Source: Kibdelosporangium banguiense (GTDB lineage: Bacteria > Actinomycetota > Actinomycetes > Mycobacteriales > Pseudonocardiaceae). Taken from it: a stretch of 64,000 nucleotides of DNA. This document shows positions 16,668 through 25,858 of the stretch, piece after piece. A program made the translations under genes and the position numbers. The notes under the pieces were generated by a model, which saw only the letters and a program-made list of their open reading frames with translations, was not told the origin of the DNA and searched no databases. How positions within the stretch are numbered: position 1 is the first letter of the stretch; each line of letters begins with the position of its first letter. The stretch is from the NCBI RefSeq assembly GCF_017876405.1, contig NZ_JAGINW010000001.1, positions 2,183,203 through 2,247,202 on the forward strand, written 5' to 3'.

Positions 16668-17647
16668 CAGATCGGCAGGCTCACGTGCACGGCGAAGCCA
16701 ACTCCGCCCGGACCAGGGCCTGTACGCAACGTCCCACCGCAGGCCGCGACACGTTCCCGCATCCCCAACAGCCCGAAGCCTGAGCCGCCGGCGGATCCGC
16801 GACCGTCATCGACCACATCGACCCCCAAAGTCCGCTCGTGCCAGTGCAACCGCACTTGGATTGTCCGCGCCGACGCGTGCCGCATGGCATTGGTCAGTGA
16901 CTCCTGGACGATCCGGTACACGGTTGCGTCCACTTCGGACGAAACCGCCCGCGGCGAACCGTTGACCTCCAACGACGCGATGCCTGTGACCAGCTCGTCG
17001 AGTGACGAGATACCAGGAGAACGCAATGCCTGCACGACTTCACGAAGCTGCCCCACAGCGCCCCGGCCAGTCGCGGCGATCGCCTCGAAAGCCGCGATGG
17101 CACGGTCCGGGTCGGAGCGCACGACCAACGGCCCGGCTTCGGCCTGTACGACCATCATGCCGACGGAATGCGTGATGACGTCGTGCATCTCACGCGCGAT
17201 CCGCGTGCGTTCGCTCGCCGCCGCAGCAGCTGCCTGTGCGCGCCGCGCGCGTGTATTCGTGCCCAACGCGTAGGCAGCGATGTACGCGACGGCCAGGTAC
17301 CGATAGGTGTTCAGGTCGTCATCGCCTGGGATGACCAACGAGACAGTCACTCCGACAGTCGCAGCGACCACTGTGACCAGCCGCCACAGAGGAGGGCTCG
17401 TCGCGGCGATGAAGTACACAGCCACCAGCGGACCGGCCGGAACCAACGGCGCCACAAAGAAAATCGCCAGCGCCGAGGTCGCAAGGCCGACCACCAGACC
17501 GACAAGCAGGGGCTTGCGACGAACCCACAGGACCGGCACCGACGCGACGACCGCGAGAACGACCGCGCCCCAACCCGCCGTCAGCGTGACTGGCACTACG
17601 GACGCGACAACGACCACACCCGCCAGGACCAGGTCACGAGTACGCAC
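16667..17647 (-). CDS. Membrane sensor histidine kinase (HisKA_3 type)
   Basis: A 326-residue kinase with about four to five membrane segments in residues 5-130 and little extracytoplasmic loop, so it probably senses a membrane-linked signal. It then has a HisKA_3 dimerisation domain with His155 in REMHDVITHS and an HATPase domain with DDGRGSAGGSGFGLLGMRER. It forms a two-gene unit with the NarL-type regulator. No neighbouring target gene identifies its stimulus. Confidence 0.92.
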   Translation of the reverse strand: MRTRDLVLAGVVVVASVVPVTLTAGWGAVVLAVVASVPVLWVRRKPLLVGLVVGLATSALAIFFVAPLVPAGPLVAVYFIAATSPPLWRLVTVVAATVGVTVSLVIPGDDDLNTYRYLAVAYIAAYALGTNTRARRAQAAAAAASERTRIAREMHDVITHSVGMMVVQAEAGPLVVRSDPDRAIAAFEAIAATGRGAVGQLREVVQALRSPGISSLDELVTGIASLEVNGSPRAVSSEVDATVYRIVQESLTNAMRHASARTIQVRLHWHERTLGVDVVDDGRGSAGGSGFGLLGMRERVAACGGTLRTGPGPGGVGFAVHVSLPI

Positions 17648-17695
17648 GTCCGCCAGTATGTCGCCGACGGGATGTGCGCACCTCGCTCGTAAGGA

Positions 17696-18580
17696 CTAGG
17701 GCGACATCAGTGCCTCTCCGAGCTTGGCCAGCTGGTACTCGGTCAGGACCGGCCCCGGCCGAGTCACGAGGAAATCGCCTGGGCCGGATCCAGGCACATA
17801 GTTGTGCGCCATCACCGTGTACATGCGATGGTCCGGCAGGTAGATCCGCATGGTCTGAGTCATCACCGAGCCGGCCGGTCTGATCTCGTAGATCTGCATC
17901 ACCGACCCGTCCGGCTTGACCACCCGTTTCGGTGGCTGGCAGTTGTTCTCGAAGAAGGCCTGGTAGTCGGCGGTCACCAGGGGCGACGCCGGGGTGGTCT
18001 CCGGCCAGACCCGGATGGTGGCCGTGCCCGCACGGTCCTTGATGTCGGCCCAGTACACCGGCTCGTCCGGGGAGGGTCTCCGCTCGACCAGACCGCCGAC
18101 CTCGGCCGGCTTGGCGACCTCCCGCAGGGCTTCGAGGAGCAACTGCTGGACTCCCGGGGCCATCGACGCCGGCTTCGGGTCTGGTCCCGGCGGCATATTG
18201 CCCTGCGCACACTGGGGAAGGCCGGCCGCGGGGACACCAGGGATCGGCGTCTTGCCCGCGTCCGGTTTCCACGTCGAGATCGGAGTCATCGCCGGCAGAT
18301 TCGCCCGGCCCCAGTCGGCTGTGAGCGGCACGGTCGTCGGAATCTCGACGACCGGTGTCTTGGCCGGCTCGTTCGACAACGGCTGACCATCGAACGCGGT
18401 CGCGGCGAAACCGATGCCCACGACGACCGCGACAGCTGCGGCAATCGAGCTGGCTTGCCGGATGCGCCGTCGGCGCAACCCTCTCGGAACGATGTCCGAC
18501 AGTTGTGTATGTACGGTCGGCGCCGGGCCGTCGACTTCCCTGCGCAGCGCCTGGATCAGCTTCTCGTCATCCATTATCAT
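17696..18580 (-). CDS. Single-pass membrane protein paired with an ECF sigma factor
   Basis: A 294-residue protein. A short cytoplasmic N-terminus (MDDEKLIQALRREVDG) and basic patch (RGLRRRRIRQ) precede one membrane segment (SSIAAAVAVVVGIGFAATAF), followed by a Pro-rich extracytoplasmic region with a compact C-terminal domain (DGSVMQIYEIRP...MRIYLPDHRMYTVMAHNY). The ATG at 18580 overlaps the sigma gene stop as ATGA; an ATG two codons later is an alternative. The layout repeats that of the sigma/partner pair at 3.2-4.4 kb, although the outer domains differ. It is a probable regulator or sensor for the sigma factor, by pairing only. Confidence 0.68.
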   Translation of the reverse strand: MIMDDEKLIQALRREVDGPAPTVHTQLSDIVPRGLRRRRIRQASSIAAAVAVVVGIGFAATAFDGQPLSNEPAKTPVVEIPTTVPLTADWGRANLPAMTPISTWKPDAGKTPIPGVPAAGLPQCAQGNMPPGPDPKPASMAPGVQQLLLEALREVAKPAEVGGLVERRPSPDEPVYWADIKDRAGTATIRVWPETTPASPLVTADYQAFFENNCQPPKRVVKPDGSVMQIYEIRPAGSVMTQTMRIYLPDHRMYTVMAHNYVPGSGPGDFLVTRPGPVLTEYQLAKLGEALMSP

Positions 18581-19077
18581 GCACACCCCGAACTGGCGGT
18601 GACCTTCTCATACGCCGCACGCAGCGCCTGGAGGCCTCGGGCGGTCTGGCTCTTGACGGTGCCCTCCGAGCAGCGCATCGCCGCTGCCACCTGCTCGACG
18701 GACAGGTCCTGGACTATTCGCAGCACCACGACCGCCCGTTGCTTGGGCGGCAGGTACTGCAGCGCGGCGACCAGGGTCTGCCGGTCCTCGCTGGAATCAT
18801 CTGCGGCCATCGACACCTCGGGCAGCTCGGCGACAAGCTGCTCGCGCTTGCGGCCCCGGCGCCGCGTGTCCAGGAACAACCTGGTCAGCACGGTCCGCAG
18901 GTACGCGTCCGGGTTGGTGTTGGCCACTTTGGGCCAATGCGAATAGAGCCGCACGAAGCCGTTCTGTGCGATCTCCTCAGCCTCGACCCAGTCGCCGCAC
19001 ATCGCGTACGCGATACGCCGGGCCTTGTCGAAGCGTGCCGAGAAGAACTCGGCAAACTCCTTGTCGAATCTTGCCAC
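18577..19077 (-). CDS. SigE-family ECF RNA polymerase sigma factor
   Basis: A 166-residue ECF sigma factor. Region 2 is seen in FAEFFSARFDKARRIAYAMCGD and EAEEIAQNGFVRLY. Region 4 is seen in LPPKQRAVVVLRIVQDLSVEQ with the helix-turn-helix AAAMRCSEGTVKSQTARG. It belongs to the same streptomycete SigE-type subgroup as the sigma factor at 3.96-4.45 kb but is clearly a different member. The start is a GTG without a strong ribosome-binding site. It is followed directly by its membrane partner. Confidence 0.88.
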   Translation of the reverse strand: MARFDKEFAEFFSARFDKARRIAYAMCGDWVEAEEIAQNGFVRLYSHWPKVANTNPDAYLRTVLTRLFLDTRRRGRKREQLVAELPEVSMAADDSSEDRQTLVAALQYLPPKQRAVVVLRIVQDLSVEQVAAAMRCSEGTVKSQTARGLQALRAAYEKVTASSGCA

Positions 19078-19112
19078 GGGCTATGAACGCAGTCCCGCGG
19101 CAGCGGGTTGCA

Positions 19113-20042
19113 TCAACGCACAGATCCGAAAGATCTGGTCGCTCGCAGTGGTGGCGTGGGGGCGTCAGCCACCTTGACCACACGCATCAGCCGTACGTTT
19201 GCCGTGTCGATCGGGGCGAGCAACTTCACGAACCGACGGATCAGCAGGAGCGTGAGCACTGCGAGCGCGGCACCTCCCAAGTCCGTGACCGCCGCCAGCA
19301 CCACGCCGTCGGCCTGGGCCTGCACGCCGTCACGGAACCGCCAGATCAGGGTGGCGGCCATCAGCAGACCGTCCGCGATCCACAGCCCCCACCACCATTT
19401 GACCAGCTTGCCGGGCTTTGGCCGCTGCTTGGGGTCACCACGCTCGGCAGTGTGCTCCAGCTCGGCGAACACCGACCCGGCGACGGCGAGATTGACGCCT
19501 GGCACGAGCATTCCCCAGAAGAACTGCTTGTTCGTACGACCCGGCTCGTAGCCTGAGACTTCCGTGGCGGCCAGGCGCGCCACATACAGCCACCAGATGG
19601 TCAGGCCCGCGGCGATCGTGCCGACCGCGAGCGCGAGGCTCGCGCCCGTGTAGACAAACGTGTCCGATGCGGACACAACGCCGCTGCTCAACGCACCGAA
19701 CCGGCTCTGCAACAGCAGCACGTACCGCCAGATCTCGGCTGCCGCCGCGAGCACAGCCAACGCGACGAGCAACCAGAGCATCGCGACGGCTTGACGCGCG
19801 AGCATGCGGACACGGTCGATCGCGGCCGGTGCTTCGGGCCGTGCACCTGGCACCGACCGAGGCCAACGCCAGGCCAGGCTCGGGAAGCCCCAGCGTGGGG
19901 GCGTCGGATACGAGGGCGGCCCGGAGTACGGACGTGGCCGGTATCCACCAGGCCCGCGCTGGTACGCACCAGGTGGCGGTGTCGCCACCCAGTGCACTCT
20001 CATCGGCATCTGCCGCGGCGGGGGCTGGTGGTACGGGTGCAC
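19113..20042 (-). CDS. DUF4328 multi-pass membrane protein
   Basis: A 309-residue protein with a Pro/Tyr/Arg-rich cytoplasmic N-terminus (PPPRQMPMRV...GGYRPRPYSGPPSYPTPP) and about five to six membrane helices. The VPGVNLAVAGSVFAELEH and KLVKWWWGLWIADGLL regions match DUF4328, an actinobacterial membrane family of unknown function. The GTG at 20042 begins two bases after the rhodanese stop, so the two genes are likely co-transcribed. A later ATG at the MPMRVHW position is an alternative. Confidence 0.75.
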   Translation of the reverse strand: MHPYHQPPPRQMPMRVHWVATPPPGAYQRGPGGYRPRPYSGPPSYPTPPRWGFPSLAWRWPRSVPGARPEAPAAIDRVRMLARQAVAMLWLLVALAVLAAAAEIWRYVLLLQSRFGALSSGVVSASDTFVYTGASLALAVGTIAAGLTIWWLYVARLAATEVSGYEPGRTNKQFFWGMLVPGVNLAVAGSVFAELEHTAERGDPKQRPKPGKLVKWWWGLWIADGLLMAATLIWRFRDGVQAQADGVVLAAVTDLGGAALAVLTLLLIRRFVKLLAPIDTANVRLMRVVKVADAPTPPLRATRSFGSVR

Positions 20043-20044
20043 GG

Positions 20045-20377
20045 CTAGATGACCTGCGGCTCGGACTGCGACTCGCTGACCAGCGCCTTGCCCGATGACT
20101 CCCAGGACTGCATGCCGCCGTCGACGTTCGTGGCGTCCCAGCCGTTGCCATTGAGGTAGGCCGTGACGCGCGCGGACCGGCCGCCACTCCGGCAGATCAC
20201 GTAAACGTCCTGGTCAGCGGGCAGTTCCTCAAGCCGTCCGGCCAGTTCGCTCATCGGGATGTGCACGGCGTCCGGAGCATGACCGGCATCCCACTCGTCC
20301 TGCTCACGGACATCAAGCAGCAACGTGCCGGCCGGCAGGTCGCTGACCGTCACGGACGGCACGTTCGGCGAAGTCAC
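20045..20377 (-). CDS. Rhodanese-like domain protein
   Basis: A 110-residue single rhodanese domain that would carry sulfur on its active cysteine. It has the DVREQDEWDAGHAPDAVHIP N-terminal pattern and the active loop CRSGGRS, with DGGMQSW near the end. No signal peptide is present, so it acts in the cytoplasm. It is 49 bases downstream of the symporter gene on the same strand and just upstream of the DUF4328 gene. Confidence 0.9.
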   Translation of the reverse strand: MTSPNVPSVTVSDLPAGTLLLDVREQDEWDAGHAPDAVHIPMSELAGRLEELPADQDVYVICRSGGRSARVTAYLNGNGWDATNVDGGMQSWESSGKALVSESQSEPQVI

Positions 20378-20426
20378 ACTACGAATGCTGCCACGCCCCG
20401 CGTGGGGATGCTGTTATGCCTGGTCC

Positions 20427-22025
20427 CTAATGCTGCACCGCCTTCTCCGCGCCGACGCCGGTCAGTGCGCGGACCTCCATCTCGGCGTACTTGGCATCGT
20501 CACGCTCCTTGGACAGCACCGTGCCCAGCCAGCCGAGCAGGAACGAGACCGGGATGGACACGATGCCCGGGTTGGACAGCGGGAACAGGTCGAAGTCGGC
20601 GCCCGGGAACATCGCCGAGGCGTTGCCGGACACCGCGGGTGAGAACACGATCAGCACGACACAGACCGTGAGCCCGCCATAGATGCTCCACAGCGCGCCG
20701 GATGTGTTGAACCTCTTCCAGAACAGCGAGTACAGGATCGTCGGCAGGTTCGCCGACGCCGCGACCGCGAAGGCCAGGGCGACCAGGAACGCGATGTTCT
20801 GGCCGTTGGCCACGATGCCGCCGGCGATCGCGACCGCACCGATCACCAGCGCGGTGATCCGGGCCACGCGGACCTCCTGGTCCTTGTCGTCGACCTCGCC
20901 TTTCTTGATCACGTTGGCGTAGACGTCGTGCGCGAACGACGCCGAAGCCGTGATCGTCAGCCCCGCGACCACGGCCAGGATCGTGGCGAACGCCACCGCC
21001 GCGATGAAGCCCAGCAGCACCGGCCCGCCCAGCGCCTGGGCCAGCAGCGGGGCCGCCGAGTTGACCTTGCCGGGCGCGGCGTTGATCGCCGTGGGCCCGA
21101 CCAGCGCACCGGCGCCGTAGCCGAGGACCAGGGTGAACAGGTAGAAGATGCCGATCAGCCAGATCGCCCACACCACCGAGCGGCGCGCTTCCTTGGCCGT
21201 GGGCACGGTGTAGAAGCGCATCAGGATATGCGGAAGCCCAGCGGTACCAAGGACAAGCGCGAGCGCCAGGGATACGAAGTCGAGCTGCGTCAGTCCCGTC
21301 TTGCCGTACTGCTTGCCGGGATCAAGCACGGCCGGGCCGCTTTGCTGCGCGGCACCGCCCAGCAGGGACGACAGGTTGAACCCGAACCGGGCGAGCACCC
21401 AGACCGTGATCGCGGCGGCGCCCACGATGAGCAGCGCGGCCTTGATGATCTGCACCCACGTCGTGCCCTTCATACCGCCGACCAGCACGTACACGATCAT
21501 GATCACACCGACGACCGCGATCACCGCGGCCTGGCCGGCCTTGTTGGTGATGCCGAGCAGCAACGCGACCAGGCCGCCGGCGCCGGCCATCTGTGCCAGC
21601 AGGTAGAAGAAGCTCACTGCGAGCGTGGAAACCGCCGCCGCGGCGCGGACCGGACGCTGCCGCATCCGGAATGCCAGCACGTCACCCATCGTGTATTTGC
21701 CGGTGTTCCGCAACAACTCGGCGACAAGCAGCAAGGCCACCAGCCACGCGACCAGGAAGCCGATTGAATACAGAAAACCGTCATAGCCGTTCACCGCTAT
21801 GGCCCCGGCGATACCCAAGAACGACGCGGCCGACAGGTAATCGCCGGAAATCGCGACACCGTTCTGCGGACCGGTGAAGGCGCGACCCGCCGCGTAGTAG
21901 TCGGCGGCGGTGCGTGAGTTCTTGCTGGCGCGGAACACGACCACCAAAGTGATCACCACGAACGCGCCGAAGATCGAGATATTCAGCGCCGGGCTACTGC
22001 CTTCGACGCTCTGGGCGAGAATCAC
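20427..22025 (-). CDS. Sodium/solute (acetate-type) symporter, ActP/MctC family
   Basis: A 532-residue transporter of the sodium:solute symporter family, with about 13 membrane segments. The group pattern ADYYAAGRAFTGPQNGVAIS followed by GDYLSAASFLGIAGAI is that of cation/acetate symporters (ActP) and the corynebacterial monocarboxylate carrier MctC; later LPHILMRFYTVPTAKEAR is also typical. It imports acetate, pyruvate or propionate with a cation. The GTG at 22025 overlaps the DUF485 stop as GTGA and has AAGGAG upstream; the longer open frame running back to 22322 lies across the DUF485 gene and is rejected. Confidence 0.9.
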   Translation of the reverse strand: MILAQSVEGSSPALNISIFGAFVVITLVVVFRASKNSRTAADYYAAGRAFTGPQNGVAISGDYLSAASFLGIAGAIAVNGYDGFLYSIGFLVAWLVALLLVAELLRNTGKYTMGDVLAFRMRQRPVRAAAAVSTLAVSFFYLLAQMAGAGGLVALLLGITNKAGQAAVIAVVGVIMIVYVLVGGMKGTTWVQIIKAALLIVGAAAITVWVLARFGFNLSSLLGGAAQQSGPAVLDPGKQYGKTGLTQLDFVSLALALVLGTAGLPHILMRFYTVPTAKEARRSVVWAIWLIGIFYLFTLVLGYGAGALVGPTAINAAPGKVNSAAPLLAQALGGPVLLGFIAAVAFATILAVVAGLTITASASFAHDVYANVIKKGEVDDKDQEVRVARITALVIGAVAIAGGIVANGQNIAFLVALAFAVAASANLPTILYSLFWKRFNTSGALWSIYGGLTVCVVLIVFSPAVSGNASAMFPGADFDLFPLSNPGIVSIPVSFLLGWLGTVLSKERDDAKYAEMEVRALTGVGAEKAVQH

Positions 22026-22375
22026 CTGCCCGCTCCTTCGATCTCCCCACGGATCTGCTCGGCCTGCGGATCCAGCCGGCGATTGGCGTAGCGGACATAG
22101 AGCATGGTGATCACGAATGTCGAGACGAACTGCAGGATCCCCAGGACAAGGGCGACGTTGATGTTGCCGAACAGTTTCGTCGACATGAATCCGTGGGCGT
22201 AGTCGGCCAGCAGGACATAAACCAGATACCAGACCAGGAACAGTCCGGTCATGGGGAACACGAACCGGCGCAGACGACGCCGCAATTCCACGAACTCCGC
22301 GGATTGCTGCACCTGCATCCACCGCTGCGCATCAGGTGGCAACTCTTCGGACTGCGATCGCTCGGTGGTACTCAT
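22022..22375 (-). CDS. DUF485 small membrane protein, partner of the symporter
   Basis: A 117-residue protein with two membrane helices (FPMTGLFLVWYLVYVLLADY and a later LVLGILQFVSTFVITMLYV) after a hydrophilic N-terminus. It matches DUF485 (YjcH-like) proteins, which are almost always encoded directly before ActP-type symporters, as here. The ATG at 22375 has GGGGAGG upstream. The role is inferred to be assembly or regulation of the symporter. The 274-base region before it, down to the next stop at 22650, holds no gene and should carry the promoter. Confidence 0.88.
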   Translation of the reverse strand: MSTTERSQSEELPPDAQRWMQVQQSAEFVELRRRLRRFVFPMTGLFLVWYLVYVLLADYAHGFMSTKLFGNINVALVLGILQFVSTFVITMLYVRYANRRLDPQAEQIRGEIEGAGR

Positions 22376-22649
22376 CCGACCTCCCCGCTCCGCTGTGTCG
22401 TCCGGGCACCCGGACGTTAGGTACGAGATGACCACTCTGTTAAGACGCCGTTCGGGCATTGTCGCTCAACCTGTCCACCGATGCGGTGAACGGTCATTAT
22501 CGTCCGGCTAGGTGCACACATAGTCGTATCAAGATCGATATCCCGCAAAAGCAGGATTAACGGATACCCCTATCGGGTCCGGCTAAACCGACAGTAGAAA
22601 ATATTCTTAACCGTACGGACGTTTTCCGAAGCCTTCCGGACCCGCCGGA

Positions 22650-24464
22650 TCACCGACGGTGACGGCCGTCGGCCAGCCGGGAGCGCTCCTCGGCGGTGCC
22701 GAACCGGGCCACGTCGCGGTCCCGGATGAAACCGAGCGGATCCGGGGCGTGCATCCGCAGCAGGGTCCGGCTGGTGTCGCCAGGCAGCCTGCGATGCGTG
22801 GCCTTGCTGACCACGATCACGACGATGAACGCGATCGGCACAGTGATCAACGCCGGCTGTTTGACGAACGACGGCGCCCAGTCACCGGTGTACCGGCTCA
22901 CCACGTCCAGCACGATCGCGGCCAGCACCAGCCCGCCGCCGACGATCATCCCGGCACCCGCGCCGACCCACGTGAGTTTGCGCCACCAGATGCCGAGCAC
23001 CAGCACCGGGCAGAACGTGGACGCCGCGAGCGCGAACGTGACGCCGATGCTCAGCGAGACGTCGTTGGGACGCAGGATGACCGCCAGGATCAGCGGAACG
23101 ATGCCGGCGATCACCGCGGCCACCCGGAAATCACGGACCCGGCCACGCAACACGTCCGTGGACAGCACGCCGGAGACGCTCACGACCAGTCCGGACGATG
23201 TGGACAGGAAAGCCACGAACGCGCCCGCCGCGGTCACCGCGCCGAGAATCTGCCCGCCGATCCCCGGCAGGACCGCGGTCGGCAACGCGAGCACCGCGGC
23301 GTCCGTACGGCCCGTGACCAGCAGCTGAGGTACGTAGATCCGCGAGAGCGCGCCGAGCAGCAGCGGGAACATGTAGAACAACGCGAGCAACAGCATGATG
23401 TGCAACGTCGTGCGGCGCGCCGCCTTGCCGTCGGGGTTGGTGTAGAAGCGCACGAGGACGTGCGGCAGCCCCATGGTGCCGAGGAATGTCGCGAAGATCA
23501 GCGAATACGTCGTGAACAGGTCGCCCGCGCCGCCTGAGGACGGCTTGGCCCAGCTGGCGTTGTCCGCAGGCGCCCCGGCGACGATCGGAACCGCCGTACC
23601 GGCGTCGAACCGCAGGACAGTGCCCGCTTCGACCGTCACCTCGCCGACCTCGGGACGCCAGTAGACGACACCAGCGGCTTTCGCACCGTCCACGACACCG
23701 TCTGCCCAGAGCCAGACCGGTTCCTTGACCTGCAGGCGAACCGGGGTGTCGATCTGGACCTTGGTGTCCTCGGTGAACGTCGGCGGCGTGGCCGCGGTCA
23801 GCCGGGTGCCGACCCCGTCCGGCTGCGTTCCGCCGTTGCCGATGAAGACCGCGCACAGGATGAAAGTCGGCACCGCGATCGCGAAAAGCTTGAGCCAGTA
23901 CTGGAAGGCCTGCACCACGGTGATCGCACGCATCCCGCCGCCGAGCACGTTGAGCACCACGATGGCGATCACCAGGACCATCCCGGCCTCCGGCGGCACC
24001 GGCATGACCCGCGACAGCACCAGACCCGCCGCCTGCAACTGCGGCAACAGGTACAGGAACCCGATGAAGATCACGAAGAAGGTGGCCAGCTTGCGCAGGC
24101 CCGACGAGCCGAGGCGGGCCTCGACGAAATCCGGCAGCGTGTAGGCGCCGGACCGGCGCAGCGGCGCGGCCACGAACAACATCAACGCCAGGTACCCGGC
24201 GGTGAACCCGATCGGGAACCACAGCGCGTCGACGCCGTCCTTGAGGATCAGGCCCGCCACACCCAGGAAGGACGCGGCCGAGAGGTACTCCCCGGACACG
24301 GCGGCGGCGTTGCGGCGGGAGCGGACCGTACGCCGGGCGACCAGGAAGTCCTGAGTCGTGCTGGCCGCGCGTGAGCTGCGGAAACCGACATAGAAGGTCG
24401 TCACCGCGACCAGCAGGATGCCGGACACGGCCCACAGGTTCAGCTCAACGGCCGTGCCATTCAC
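22650..24464 (-). CDS. Second sodium/solute (acetate-type) symporter with an enlarged outer loop
   Basis: A 604-residue paralogue of the symporter at 20.4-22.0 kb, with the same TTQDFLVARRTVRSRRNAAA, GEYLSAASFLGVAGLI and LPHVLVRFYTNPDGKAAR motifs. The loop between the membrane segments ending near residue 210 and starting near 315 is about 105 residues, against roughly 45 in the first symporter. It includes segments such as VQIDTPVRLQVKEPVWLW and GEVTVEAGTVLRFDAGTAVP. The GTG at 24464 is chosen for the normal N-terminus; it follows the DUF485-like gene by 16 bases. It is the last gene of the unit headed by the LytS-type kinase. Confidence 0.88.
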   Translation of the reverse strand: MNGTAVELNLWAVSGILLVAVTTFYVGFRSSRAASTTQDFLVARRTVRSRRNAAAVSGEYLSAASFLGVAGLILKDGVDALWFPIGFTAGYLALMLFVAAPLRRSGAYTLPDFVEARLGSSGLRKLATFFVIFIGFLYLLPQLQAAGLVLSRVMPVPPEAGMVLVIAIVVLNVLGGGMRAITVVQAFQYWLKLFAIAVPTFILCAVFIGNGGTQPDGVGTRLTAATPPTFTEDTKVQIDTPVRLQVKEPVWLWADGVVDGAKAAGVVYWRPEVGEVTVEAGTVLRFDAGTAVPIVAGAPADNASWAKPSSGGAGDLFTTYSLIFATFLGTMGLPHVLVRFYTNPDGKAARRTTLHIMLLLALFYMFPLLLGALSRIYVPQLLVTGRTDAAVLALPTAVLPGIGGQILGAVTAAGAFVAFLSTSSGLVVSVSGVLSTDVLRGRVRDFRVAAVIAGIVPLILAVILRPNDVSLSIGVTFALAASTFCPVLVLGIWWRKLTWVGAGAGMIVGGGLVLAAIVLDVVSRYTGDWAPSFVKQPALITVPIAFIVVIVVSKATHRRLPGDTSRTLLRMHAPDPLGFIRDRDVARFGTAEERSRLADGRHRR

Positions 24465-24480
24465 CGGACAACCCTTCGGG

Positions 24481-24915
24481 CTACTTCTCGACCATGTCGA
24501 CGAAGTCGCGTTCGTGCCGTTCGGCCAGAACGTTGTACCAGTATCCGATACCGAACAGGACGGGGAAGGGAGCCACCCCCAGCAGCAGCCACGGCAGCCG
24601 GACACCGGCCACCGTGATGCCGGAGATCGCCGGGACGAAGAAGAACAGCACAGGCAGGCCGCACAGCAGGACGGCTGCGAGCAACGCCAGCCGCACGGCG
24701 GTCTTGAGCTGGATCCGGATGAAGCCACGCACGAGTTCCTCGCCGTAGCTCGTCTGCTCCTCCAGCTCGACGACTGTCCGCAGGACCGTCACCGGCGCGC
24801 GGGAATCGGCCAGCACCACGCGCTTACGGCGTGGCGGCGGGCCAGCGGCCCCGTTCTCCTCCGGGTCGCGGGATGCACCACGACCCGGACCAGAACCGGC
24901 CGAGTGTCTACTCAA
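24481..24915 (-). CDS. DUF485-like small membrane protein
   Basis: A 144-residue protein. A charged N-terminal half (PPPRRKRVVLADSRAPVTVL, with VVELEEQTSYGEELVRGFIR) is followed by two membrane helices at about 75-97 and 105-128. The placement directly upstream of a symporter and the topology match the DUF485 partner of ActP proteins, though sequence similarity is weaker than in the first pair. The TTG at 24915 overlaps the response regulator stop; a downstream GTG is possible. Confidence 0.65.
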   Translation of the reverse strand: MSRHSAGSGPGRGASRDPEENGAAGPPPRRKRVVLADSRAPVTVLRTVVELEEQTSYGEELVRGFIRIQLKTAVRLALLAAVLLCGLPVLFFFVPAISGITVAGVRLPWLLLGVAPFPVLFGIGYWYNVLAERHERDFVDMVEK

Positions 24916-25769
24916 GATCCGTACCCACTACGCGGCGATCTGACCAGCTTGTCCTTGAGTTCTCGCGTGTGACGGCGGCTGACCGGGAGTTCCTTCTCCT
25001 CGCTGCCGATCACGACCGTGTACCCGGACGCGCCCATCCGCAGCTCGGTGATCAGGTTCAACGGCACCAGATACGACCGGTGAATCCGCACGAAACCGAC
25101 CTTGCCCCAGCGCTCTTCCAGCTGCGCCAAGGGAATCCGGACCAGGTGCGAGCCTTCGGAGGTGTAGAGCCGGGCGTAGTCGCCCTGCGCCTCGACCCAG
25201 CGCACCGACTGGCGGGAGACGAGCTTGGTGGTACCGGCGAGTTCGACCGGGATCACCTCGTCCTCCCGCGACTCCTGCACAGCGACGCCGCCACCAGGCG
25301 CCGCGCCGGGCGCGGGCAGGTTGTTCAGCCGGAGCTTGTTGATCACCCGGTCGACGGCCTTGTCCACCCGCTGCTGGTCGTTCAACGGCTTGAGCAGGTA
25401 GTCCACCGCGCCGAGTTCGAACGCGTCGACGGCTTCGTCACCGCCGACGCCGGTGACGAACACCAGGCAGGGCGGCGGGTTGAACTCCGAGAGCACCCGG
25501 CCCATCTCGATGCCGGTCAGGCCGGGCATGTTCAGATCGCAGAACACCGCGTCGACCGCGGGCATCCCGGCCTTGCGCCGGGCCACCAGCTCCTCGTCGT
25601 TGCCGCTGAGCACCCGCAGCGCCTCGGCGGCGTCGAAGGCCGTCAGGATCTTGCGAACGTGCCGGTTGTTCTCCAGCCGTTCAGTGATCATCTCTATGCC
25701 GGCCCGCTCGTCGTCCACGCACAGCACGACAAGCCCGGCAGCGCTTTCACTAGTCACTGTGGGGTGCAT
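24912..25769 (-). CDS. LytTR-family response regulator
   Basis: A 285-residue regulator: receiver domain with VVLCVDDE, phosphoacceptor Asp78 in FCDLNMPG and the conserved Lys in YLLKPLN, a Gly/Pro linker, and a C-terminal LytTR DNA-binding domain (VRWVEAQGDYARLYTSEG, VRIHRSYLVPLNLI). It pairs with the LytS-type kinase at 26.7-28.0 kb. Related LytS/LytTR systems (BtsSR, YpdAB in E. coli) sense pyruvate and control carboxylate carriers. The adjacent DUF485-like and symporter genes are therefore its likely targets. Confidence 0.92.
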   Translation of the reverse strand: MHPTVTSESAAGLVVLCVDDERAGIEMITERLENNRHVRKILTAFDAAEALRVLSGNDEELVARRKAGMPAVDAVFCDLNMPGLTGIEMGRVLSEFNPPPCLVFVTGVGGDEAVDAFELGAVDYLLKPLNDQQRVDKAVDRVINKLRLNNLPAPGAAPGGGVAVQESREDEVIPVELAGTTKLVSRQSVRWVEAQGDYARLYTSEGSHLVRIPLAQLEERWGKVGFVRIHRSYLVPLNLITELRMGASGYTVVIGSEEKELPVSRRHTRELKDKLVRSPRSGYGS

Positions 25770-25858
25770 CTTGCCTATCGCACCGCCCTGCTGTCCATTT
25801 TGCCATCCCTATGTCGGCCTGCCGAGTGAATGGTTGCCAGCGCGCAAGATGAAGTTGT

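Noticed and set aside
20391..20405. Short inverted repeat CCACGC-CCC-GCGTGG downstream of the first symporter
   Set aside because: The stem is six base pairs, has no T-run, and the rhodanese gene follows on the same strand; termination is not supported.
24831..25829. A 332-codon open frame on the plus strand
   Set aside because: It is antisense to the LytTR regulator gene, which has intact receiver and DNA-binding motifs.
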